Of a stretch of 64,000 nt of DNA, positions 55,247 to 64,000 are shown in pieces. The notes below the pieces were generated by a model that saw only the letters and a program-made list of their open reading frames with translations, ran no database searches and had not been told where the DNA came from. Made by a program: the position numbers and the translations under genes. The DNA comes from Protea cynaroides (taxonomy: Eukaryota; Streptophyta; Magnoliopsida; Proteales; Proteaceae): the NCBI GenBank assembly GCA_028583415.1, contig CM053272.1, positions 72,953,439 through 73,017,438 on the forward strand, given 5' to 3'. The number at the start of each line of letters is the position of its first letter. Positions within the stretch are counted from its first letter, which is position 1.

Positions 55247-57626
55247 CATGCATTGAATGATTACCATGTGGCAATATGATGATGATGAAATTTGGTGGAC
55301 ACGTTGTCCACTACATCATCTACCCATGGTCAAATGTTTAGACAGATCTTGTGTTACTGTGGAGGTCTATTAAAGGCTTGAAAAGGGTAGGAAGTGATTT
55401 CAGTATGAAGCATTGAAAAACCAAAGGAGAAGCCCATTCAAGATGAGTCATGCAGTTGAGATATTTCATCAAATGGTAGCAAGTGGCATCACAAGTGGGT
55501 CCTGAACCTATTGAATGGTCAGCCTACCAAAATTACTAGTTCGTGTGGCTGAAAAGCAAAGGTCGATGGGAAGAATTCCACGTCAAGGCATGATGGACTT
55601 GCCCTCATCTTTTTGCATAATTTTCTCTTATCAAGCTTTTATAACGCTGAGGACGACAAGTGGTAACATCATTTGATTTTCTGTTCCATGTTTACAAGTA
55701 TGGGGATCAGATTGAGCTTATTGGCCATTTGGTAGCTGGATCTCCAGAGTACGAACTAAGGATAAAATTCTGGTCCAACACATGACCATTTATGTTTCCC
55801 CTGGTATCTGCTCAATCTTGACCAGGATTGGTTGGGATGGGCTGAATCAACTTTTGTGATTGGATCTGGATTCATGGAGGCTGATCTAACCCTTGATCCC
55901 ATGTTATAAATCCTTATTCTTTTCTCCCTCTTGATCACTTTTCTGTTGTATTTTTTTTATACTTCTGAATTTGGCATATGCTGCTTCATTAATTTGTTAA
56001 CCATCACATCTTCAGTTAATTAGATCAATCTTTTATTGTTTTTGTATGCAATGACTCATAATCTAATATGATTATGTATGTAGGAATTTTGATGGTATTT
56101 CTAATTGATTACAATGTACGGTATCTTAGTTAGTGAATTTGATCTTTCACATATTAGTCAAATTCTATGAATGGTTCATGCACTCAATTCTTATTTGGGT
56201 GAGAGATTAATGTTTAACACTGTCACTTCCATTTGGAGCCCATTAATTGTGGCAGTAATAACTTAAAGGCATGTTCTTTGCAAGTAATTGTTTCATTGGA
56301 AGATGGTAGATCATCTGTTTTTATTGTTTATGTCTCTGTGCATTGCAGTTGATTTGATTGATGTAGAATTTTGACAGAAGAAAACTTTTTTTTTGTTGTG
56401 GACTGTGGTCGTCGGATAATATAGTTATTTATGTTCAATTAAACAATTTGAATTATTACGTCCGATAGGGTATCACTAAGAACTCTAAAGTTATGTTGTG
56501 GAGTACATACATAGTATCTTTTTGTTCCCTGCGCTTTTTGATATGTAATATGTACATTAGATCTTGATAAATAAATAACTCTTGATCGATGCATCCTATT
56601 GGGCTTCCATACAATGAAATGTAGTAATCATAAGAATCTCACAGAAGGAAATGAGTTAATTGTAAATATTGCCATGGCAATATTAAAGCTTGATGAGAAG
56701 GATTATTAACTACCAGAAATTATGACTTTCAAGATTACTATCATGTGACTGTGGATGCGGATGGTTCTGATGGATATCTGCGGCTTATTTGCTAGGCCAT
56801 GTTTCTATGTATAAAAGAGTAAGAATGTAAAGTTATTGCTATTGATTAGTTTATGCATGAAAAATGTTTTGGTGTTCTGTTTGTGGGGCATAAGAGGCTC
56901 GTAGAGGTATGGCTCCCACTTAGGGCCAATTTTAATTTGTAAATCATCTACATTTTATTTTTTAAATTAACTTATGGTGAAGCAGGCACCGATTTTATTT
57001 CAGTTGCTTAGTAAAATGTTACGAGTTGTAGGCTTTAAATGATTTTGTTCTTCAAAAACAACTTTATCAAAACAATGATAAAGGTTACCATTCAGAAGTC
57101 AGTTGATGAGTTCTTTATTGGTTATCTAGCAAGAATATACCCAAGGAATCAGATTTTGATTAGATCTCTAATCAGGTTTCTATAGAAAGTCTGGAAGCCT
57201 ATGGCCATAGGCCAATCAGTCCATTTATGAGCTCTAGTAGACACATAAGGTAAGTAATACTAGTGATAAATTCTTTGGAATAACTTTCTGGTGTATTCTG
57301 CATTGTAGTTGGAAGTTATCTGGAACTAGTTAAAGGTTACCACAGCAACTTAAATCTTTTGGGACCATTCATTCTGCAAGAGAAGGTCAGGGAGCATGTG
57401 TTCAAACTTCAAACTAGAACTGCCCGCAAACTCTGTCGTCTATTTGTGTCTTCTGGAAGTTATCTTGATCTAATTTCTTCTTAAAAAGGAAATATGGTAA
57501 TGCTGGCTAATTGCTGAGATTTTGACTTTGAATGGCTTGGTTGGAATAGTATGGAGGCTGAGAATTCAGGTAATATGCTGTATGAAGAAGAAATGTGGTT
57601 TTTATGTGTGCAAAATTTTGTTGCTG
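55247..57626. other. Kinase intron, no gene recognised
   Basis: AT-rich sequence with only short frames. None shows a conserved domain and no further kinase exon was seen. Confidence 0.6.
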
Positions 57627-57643
57627 TATGGGGGAAGTTCGTT

Positions 57644-58637
57644 CAAGCAAATTGTGGACATAGTTAAGGATATGTATTATAATGTGGTAAATAGTGTGAA
57701 AACAGTGGGGGTCAAGGTCGTGAATTCTCAATTACAATGGGGTTACATCAAGGATCAGTTTTAAGCTCTTATTTGTTTGCCCTCATCATGGATGATCTTA
57801 CCAGAGACATTCAAGATGAAGTTCCTTGGTGTTTGTTTTTTGCTGATGATATTGTTTTGGTGGATGAGACAAAAGCAGGGATTAATGCAAAGTTGGAGCT
57901 ATGAAGATCATCTTTGGAATCAAAATGTTATAAAAAAAGTAGAACGAAGACGGAGTATATGGTGTGTAACTTTAGTCACACAAGGACGGATAATGAGGTG
58001 GTGAACATTCTTGAGAGGGAGATACAACAAAGTGATCATTTTAGGTATTTAGGTTCAATCATAAACAAAGAAGGTGATATAGACGACGATGTTTCACAGA
58101 GGATTAAAATAGGATGGATGAAGTGGAGAAGTGCGTTTGGAGTGTTGTGTGATCGGCGTATTCTTTTAAAACTTAAAGGAAAATTCTATAGGACAGTTAT
58201 TCGACCAGCTATGATGTATGGTGCTGAATGTTGGGCAGTCAAGAAACATCATATTGATAAACTTAGTGTAGCTGAGATGAGGATGTTAAGATGGATGTGT
58301 GGCAATATTAGGAAGGATAAGGTAAGGAATGATTGTATTAGAGCTGATTTGGGAGTAGCACCGATACATGATAAGGTACGAGACAGTCGTTTAAGATGGT
58401 ATGACTATGTTCAACGGAGGCCGTTAGATGCTTCTGTTTGGAGGTGTAATTTGATTCAGATTGACGAGGTTAAAAGAGCTAGGGGCAGACCTAAGATGAC
58501 TCTAGGGGAGGTAGTGAAGAAAGACATGTATAGCTTAGGTCTTGCTTGAAGTTTGACATCGAACAGAGCTGATTGGCTGACAATAATCCATGTAGCCGTC
58601 CCCATTTAGTTGGGATAAGGCTTTGTTGTTGTTGTTG
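57644..58637 (+). mobile_element. 5'-truncated RTE-clade LINE with coding 3' half and (TTG)n tail
   Basis: RTE elements encode an endonuclease-RT protein. Here only the RT C-terminal half remains. MGLHQGSVLSSYLFALIMDD is readable near 57737, then the catalytic FFADDIVLVDE near 57837. A long open frame (57914-58549, 211 codons) follows with DHFRYLGSIINKEGDIDDDV, YGAECWAVKKHHIDKLSVAE, MRMLRWMCG and RGRPKMTLGEVVKKD. The 3' end is CCCCATTTAGTTGGGATAAG plus TTG repeats. It is flanked by TATGGGGGAAGTTCGTT (57627-57643) and TATGGGGGGGGAAGTTTGTT (58638-58657), a target duplication with a G-run length change and one substitution. Confidence 0.9.
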
Positions 58638-58657
58638 TATGGGGGGGGAAGTTTGTT

Positions 58658-59800
58658 TTTGTTGTGGGAGCAAATTGGTCATTTTCTAACTCATTTTTTT
58701 TTGTTTTGTTGGAATGGGAAAGGGGGGCTAGTTGAAGGATGGCCTTTTACTCTCATGGTTGATAATTCGTTTTGTGGTTTGCTGGGGCATGTGAAAGGAA
58801 GGAAATGCTTGTATTCTGTATGCCAAGGAAGAAACAGAAGATAAGGTGGCAAGGAGAGGTATAAAAATGGTGTTCTTTTGGTTTTCTTTGATTCCAGATT
58901 CCTCCTCGGGGGGAGGGGTTGTTATATACGTATAGCATTTTGGATAATTGGGCTGATTTTGTAAATTGGCAGCATGGGATTTTCTGTCTATGTGAGGTGT
59001 GGGTGGGTTGAGGTTCCATACTCGGAAAAGCCCAATGGGGTTCAATTGACCATGTGGGAATCTTGCAGCATGCTTATTGTACAACTTCCCTTCTTTTACA
59101 TATTATTAATTCAAATTCCTTTATTATATATATATATATTTATTTATTTATTTATTTTTATTTATTAAATTTTTTTTTGGGGGGGGTTTTGGGGGAACTG
59201 TAACACTAGCCAATTGTAAGGCCAGAGCATTTGCATCTCTTTCTCCCTCTCCCTCTCTCTAGTATTCTCTCTCTGTCTGTAACTCCTTCCTTACCTCTTG
59301 CAATCTCTGGTGAAGTATCTGTGTCTGCAGCTCTCTCAATCCTCTGGTATTTCACAGTCGTTAGGTTTATAGCCTTATAGGTTTTAGGTTTAAACTTTAA
59401 AGGGATTTTAAAGTTTATGGTTTCATGGAACTTAAGTTTGCATGTTTGATTTTTTGGCAAATTCGTTGAAGAAGAGGGAGTGGAAGCTAGAGCTGGAGGT
59501 TATGGTTGAGCAAGTCCACTGTTGTTGGGGAAGAAGGGGAAAGAAGAGAGAAAGAAGGGAAGAATGACGTGATAGTGTGACGCTAGTTATCTATTCTTGA
59601 TGGAATGATTTTTTTTTCACCCTTCTTATACAAGTGAGTTTACTGAATATTGAGTGGCAAATAAAGGCGACGATTGGTGGGGAACATGAGAAGGAGGACA
59701 GGCTGTATTATCTAGATGATATTCTATCTACCTGCTGCGCTCACCGCTACTAGTTTGCTACTGGTGTTTCTTTGCTATAATGGCATTATCGTCTGGGTCA
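58658..59800. other. Kinase intron, no gene; low-complexity stretches
   Basis: A TA/TTTA-rich tract lies at 59128-59172 followed by a G run. The pyrimidine-rich stretch at 59235-59280 (CTCTCTCTGTCTG-like) could be part of a decayed element leader. Nothing coding is supported. Confidence 0.5.
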
Positions 59801-59829
59801 TTTGTCTCTCTCTAATTTACAGAAGATGA

Positions 59830-62266
59830 TTCCAAGCTGCAAGTCTGTTAATACTCGAGTGTAAAGCATGCCAATTGGGAAAACAACACTGCTCATTCTT
59901 CCCTTTTTGTGGTGTGTCCAGAAGTCCTGCCCTTTTTTTCTTAGTTCACTCCGACATCTGAGGTCCTATTAGAGTAAAAAGTCGTTCTGGTTTTAGTTAT
60001 TTTGTTACCTTTGTGGATGATTGTTCTTGTCTTACTTGGTTATATTTGTTAAAGGATTGTTTAGTTCCATACCATTTTTAATAATTTTATTTAGAAATCA
60101 AGAATCACTTTCGTGTTAATATTAAAACCTTTCAGTCTGATAACACTCTTAAAAATACACTCAATTTACTCTCTCTTTCTTTTGTGCTTCCAATGGTATC
60201 ATTCATCAGACCAGTTGCTCTTATACTCAACAAAATGAGAATGTTGAACGTAAGAACCATCATTTATTGGAGGTTGCTCGTTCTTTCCTTTTTCATATGC
60301 ACTTGCCTCGCTATTTTCGGGGTGATGCATTTTTGACTTTTTACTTACTGTTCAATTGCATGCCTTCTTCGGTTCGTCAGTATCAGTCGTTTGTTTTCCT
60401 TCTTTTCCCATCATCTGCATTGTTTTCCTTACCACCTCGTATACCTGCTTTGTCCATGACCTTTACCTTGGCCTAGTAGACAAGTTGGCCCCTGTGCGGT
60501 TAGGTGCATCTTATTGGCTACTTTCGCACTTAGAAGGGTTATTGGTGTAATGATCTTTTCACCCGGAAGCAGTTTTAGTGCTAATGTTACGTTCTTTGAG
60601 AACCTGCCATATTATCCTGCTCCCAGCTCCGATACCGATTCTAGCCTTGGTTTCGTTTACTGATGTGGCTTCCCCACTTGTAACGACACTGGCCCCTGCT
60701 CCAGCTCCTCTCTAGGTGTGCATTCGTCACCCCGGGCTTGCACCAGCACTAGCATCTGCTCTGCCACCTACACAAGCACCAGCACCTGCTTCGCCATCTG
60801 CGTGGGCACTAGCACTGGCACTTGCTCTTGCTGCCTCATCATCCTCCTCTTAACCGGACCCTTTGTTTGTTGATCTTCCTATTGTATTTCGCAAGATACC
60901 CACTCTTGCACTCAGCCACAGTAGGTAACTTATCCTATTACTCATTATGTATCTACATCGCATCTTCCATTACCCCACCAATCCTTTGCTTATGCCTTGT
61001 CCCATACTGATATTCCCAAATCTCATATTGAAATTTTAACCTGGTCTGAGAAATTCTATGGATGTAGAGTTGGATCTTTCTCGGCAGACCCAGTCCCTAT
61101 TGATTTTCCTCTGGGTAAGGAGGTGGTTCGTTGTCGTTGGGTATTCATTGTGAAGTATAACCTAGATGGTACTATGGTATGTTTGAAGGTATGCTTGGTT
61201 GCCAAAGGTTTTACCCAGATTTATTGTGTTGATTATTATGAGACTTTTTCACCGATTGTCTCAATTTTGTTTAGGTTCTTATATTTCTTTCGGTTGATCT
61301 AGATTGCCTCTTTTTCAATTGGATATTAAAAATTCCTTTTTATATGGTGACTTACATAAGGATGTCTATATGGATCAACCTCTAGGGTACGTTGTTGAAG
61401 GGAAGATTGTTGCCCGCCGAGTGTGTAAACTCTACAAAGCAATATATGGTCTGAAACAATCTCTTTGTGCTTGGTTTGACAAGTTCATTACAGGCGTGGT
61501 TGATTATGGGTTCAAACCATGCTATTCCGATCACTCAGTCTTTGTTCATCGTCATAATTCCAAGGTTGTTATTCTTATGGTCTACGTGGATAACATTATT
61601 ATTTCTGGAGATGACCTGACATGTATTGATGAGGCTAAAGCTTACCTACGTCAACATTTTTAGTTGAAGGATTTGGGTGTCCATTATTTTCTAGGTATTG
61701 AGTTAGTTTGGAGCACTAAAGGTATTAGTCTTTTTCAGTGGAATTGAGTTCTTGATTTTTTGACTGAAACAGGTATGCGAGGTTGCAATTCTGTTGCTAT
61801 TTCTTTGGACCCTTGCCTTACCTTGGCTATCTGTGATGCTGTGGATTTTGTCGACACCCATTAGTATCGCCGTCTTGTTGGGAAGCTGATTTATCCCACT
61901 ATTACTCGTCATAACATCTCCTTTTTCGTAGGAGTTTTTAGTTAGTTTATGTAGGCGCCAAAACATGTTCATTGGGATGCTACTTGTCAGATTTGAAGTA
62001 TCTAGAGGGAGCTCTTGGTAAAGGGCTGGTCCATCGTCCTCATCAAAATATTGATATTTGTAGTTATTTTGATGCTGATGGTGACCGTAGATCTACTACT
62101 GGCTACTGTACCTTTCTTGGTGGCAATCTTATTACATGGCATAGTAAGAAGCATACTATCATTGCTCGATCTAGTGCTGTGGCATTATATTGTGTGATGG
62201 CACATACTACTGCTGCATTAATGTGGGTGAAGTTTATTCTTGGTGAACTTAGCTTTCTGATTACAC
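59830..62266 (+). pseudogene. Degenerate Ty1/copia pol (integrase, RT, RNase H), truncated by hAT insertion
   Basis: Scattered frames show a copia pol. Integrase: SRSGFSYFVTFVDDCS near 59985, FQSDN near 60130, ERKNHHLLEVARS near 60247. A Pro/Ala/His-rich linker spans 60690-60850. RT: CRWVFIVKYNLDGTM near 61135, LVAKGFTQIYCVDYYETFSP near 61195, LFQLDIKNSFLYGDLHKDVY near 61310, LYKAIYGLKQSLCAWFDKF near 61430. The catalytic box reads MVYVDNIIIS near 61580, so YVDD is now YVDN. RNase H pieces (STTGYCTFLGGNLITWHSKK near 62085; SSAVALYCVMAHTTAALMWV near 62170) end abruptly at LSFLITP, where the hAT terminus at 62267 begins. Many stops; no LTRs were recognised. Confidence 0.88.
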
Positions 62267-62706
62267 CATAGTTGTCAAGGCGACCAGGCGACCAGACGAC
62301 CTTAGGCTTTGGAGGCCGTCCTGGGCGCCTAGGCGCCGACTAGGGCGTTCCTAGTGTGTTTTTTTTTTTGCTTAAAATATCAATGCTATTTTATGCTTAT
62401 ACTTTATATATTATATGCAATAATGCAATATGCTACATCAAGAACTAACATTTAATTATTTAATAAACAAAGAATGATTAAAGTATAAAATTTAAGAACT
62501 AAAAAAACATAATTATAATTAAAAAAAAAAAAAAAACAAAGCAATAAACTAAGAACATAATAGCATATAAAATAAAAAACAAGAGTGCAAGTCTATAATG
62601 CACGTAAAGAACTAAAGATATAAATTACTCAGTAAATATTACATTGCTGTTACCTACTTGCCTGCATTATGCTAAAATAAATGTATAGATTGTATGTACC
62701 TCTATT

Positions 62707-62780
62707 CCTCAATAGTTCAGTGGCATAGCAACCAAATGATACTTGATAGGATGTAGGTTTGAATCCTACACCTACTTGGG
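62707..62780 (+). other. tRNA-like sequence with Pol III A and B box motifs (tentative)
   Basis: TAGTTCAGTGGCATAGC (A-box-like, from 62713) and GGTTTGAATCC (B-box-like, near 62756) are spaced about as in tRNA genes. The T-arm GTAGG-TTTGAAT-CCTAC folds perfectly. The acceptor and anticodon stems are poor, so this is not a functional tRNA. A tRNA-derived SINE or tRNA pseudogene within the hAT 3' region is more likely. Confidence 0.4.
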
Positions 62781-62972
62781 GGAGTCAAAAATAAAAAAAT
62801 TATAAATATTAAAAATCTTGCATTAAAAATATATGCAACAAGCCAACAAGATGAGAAATAGTGAAATACTCATAGTCTTAATGTCTAAAATCAACATAGG
62901 TCCTAAGCAATGCAATAAACAACTCAATAAAAAAAATCCATAACTAAATTCAAATTCTTTAAGTATCAAACA

Positions 62973-64000
62973 TCAAATATCAGCAAATAGAGAAGGGTCA
63001 ACTTCTTGTTCTTGCTGCTCCCCTTCTCTATCACCCTCAGACCTCAGACCAAAATCATCCTCAACATCTTCATTATCATTATTAACATTATCTTCTTCAA
63101 TATCTTCTCCATCAGAGTCATTTTCAACTGAACCCCTTCCCCTCACATGATGTGCCTAGACATTGCTGGTGGATGCTTGCGCTCTTGTTACTCTAATGTG
63201 CCCCAAACAGATGCTGATGCATCCACTGCCCTATCTACATCGCCTCACGTGAGATCATCATGGATCATATCCTCTTTTTGGCTAGTCATCCACTCAGAAC
63301 TCCAGTCCAAGTCATATAGAACTGGGGGATCATAAGGTCTTGACTTCTCATGCTTTGCCTTAAACCTTTCTTGAAGACGTCGATTATATTGGACATAGAC
63401 GAGATTATTCAAACGTTGATGTTCTAGTATATTCCTCTTCTTGGTTTGTATCTGAAATTATACTAAAGAATGCCATTCTTATTTAAAAATAGATACAAAA
63501 AAAAAAAAATCTAATATTTAAAAAATAAATTTTGTACTTACAGATTCAATTGTACTCCAATTGCGTTCGCAATCAGAAGCGGAGCAACATAGGCCTAAAA
63601 TACGGCATGCAATCTTCATAAGATCTTCGGTATCTCCTCCATGTGTTGACCACCATTTCACTATAAAGTATAAAATACAAATTAAACCATTGTAAATAGT
63701 AGTTAAACAATTAAACAACTCTTTTAAAGTCATAAATTACTTACAGAGGCTTACAAGATTTCTTTGTCTGATTGCCATTTCCAGTCCAAATGCACCTTCA
63801 CAATGTTTATAAGTAGATGCCTCCCTAGAAATCTTGTCTTGCAAATTTGGGTCAGGCACCATTCTTGTAAGTACTTCATTGAATGCGTTTTGTATTTTCC
63901 CTTGTTTACCAACATCATTCTTTGTGTACTCAAAGAATTTCCCAGGATTAAGAAACAAAGCGGCAATACACAAATGGCGCCTCATCTGGCACTCCCAGCG
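62973..64000 (-). pseudogene. hAT transposase C-terminal exons (three), with stops in the last
   Basis: Minus-strand exons fit together by phase. The exon at 63745-63985 continues beyond the window edge. It contains RRHLCIAALFLNPGKFFEY and ends before donor GTAAGT (phase 1). Exon 63542-63660 carries the dimerisation core WWSTHGGDTEDLMKIACRIL and CSASDCERNWSTIES and ends before GTAAGT. Exon 63451-62973 has QTKKRNILEHQRLNNLVYVQ and YNRRLQERF. It then has TGA at the position where relatives have a Trp (DDLT-stop-GDVDRAVDAS), further stops, and a frameshift near 63160. Finally an acidic Asp/Glu/Asn tail ends at 62973. Protein made from this copy would lack its tail. The upstream catalytic part is off-window. 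Confidence 0.85.

Larger units (their letters stand above)
62267..64000 (-). mobile_element. hAT element, 3' part, running off the right edge
   Basis: It begins with the terminus CATAGTTGTCAAGGCGACC at 62267, nearly identical to the MITE end at 55113. GGCGCC-type subterminal repeats follow to about 62350. Minus-strand transposase exons lie at 62973-64000. The other terminus, and hence the second copy of a target duplication (candidate GATTACAC at 62259-62266), lie outside the window. It inserted into a copia RNase H sequence. Confidence 0.85.

Noticed and set aside
57507..57731. Minus-strand 74-codon frame over the RTE start
   Set aside because: Shadow of the RTE coding strand and its flank.

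Overview
The window is nuclear DNA of a flowering plant, most likely a eudicot. It carries split plant genes with long AT-rich introns and plant transposon families: hAT, MULE, Au-SINE, RTE and L1 LINEs, Ty1/copia, and Ty3/gypsy elements with LTRs of about 2.3 kb. The species cannot be named from the sequence. There are no bacterial operons, CRISPR arrays or rRNA genes. Only two host genes are recognised and both are partial here. The rest, over 95 percent, is transposable elements, their debris, simple repeats and intergenic DNA.

Layout. (1) 1-8.8 kb: a decayed hAT transposase, a 1.24-kb non-autonomous hAT element with a perfect 8-bp target duplication (4344-5587), a degenerate tandem repeat, and a foldback element split by a short RTE insertion. 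(2) 8.8-10.3 kb, minus strand: two exons of a plastid starch synthase, best matched to the SS5 type. Its later exons are not seen. (3) 10.3-15.6 kb: an RTE tail, an Au-SINE with a 17-bp target duplication, and a 3.15-kb MULE-like element containing a second one that captured the first coding exon of the AP-4 sigma gene. (4) 18.3-25.1 kb, minus strand: a structurally complete Ty1/copia element with 379-bp LTRs and TCAAG duplications but a broken polyprotein. (5) 25.1-28.5 kb: TA, purine-rich and 190-bp tandem repeats leading into a gypsy-like LTR or leader region. (6) 28.5-40.9 kb, minus strand: Ty3/gypsy elements of one family nested in each other. Each leader carries an opposite-strand ORF with its own 5'-UTR intron. 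(7) 41.5-44.1 kb: an L1-type LINE with an internal deletion, then more gypsy debris to about 47 kb. (8) 47.4 kb to the right edge, plus strand: the first coding exon of a Raf-like (group C) protein kinase, followed by an intron of at least 14.9 kb. That intron holds a head-to-head copia rearrangement, a 126-bp hAT MITE, an RTE copy, a degenerate copia, and the 3' end of a larger hAT element with the same termini as the MITE.

How the parts relate. The host genes do not form a pathway. They are islands in a nest of elements whose insertion order can partly be read from target duplications: RTE into foldback, MULE into MULE, gypsy A into gypsy B, and hAT into copia. The most unusual item is the antisense, intron-containing ORF kept at the same place in the leaders of two related gypsy elements. 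The MULE gene capture and the inverted-repeat copia inside the kinase intron come next.
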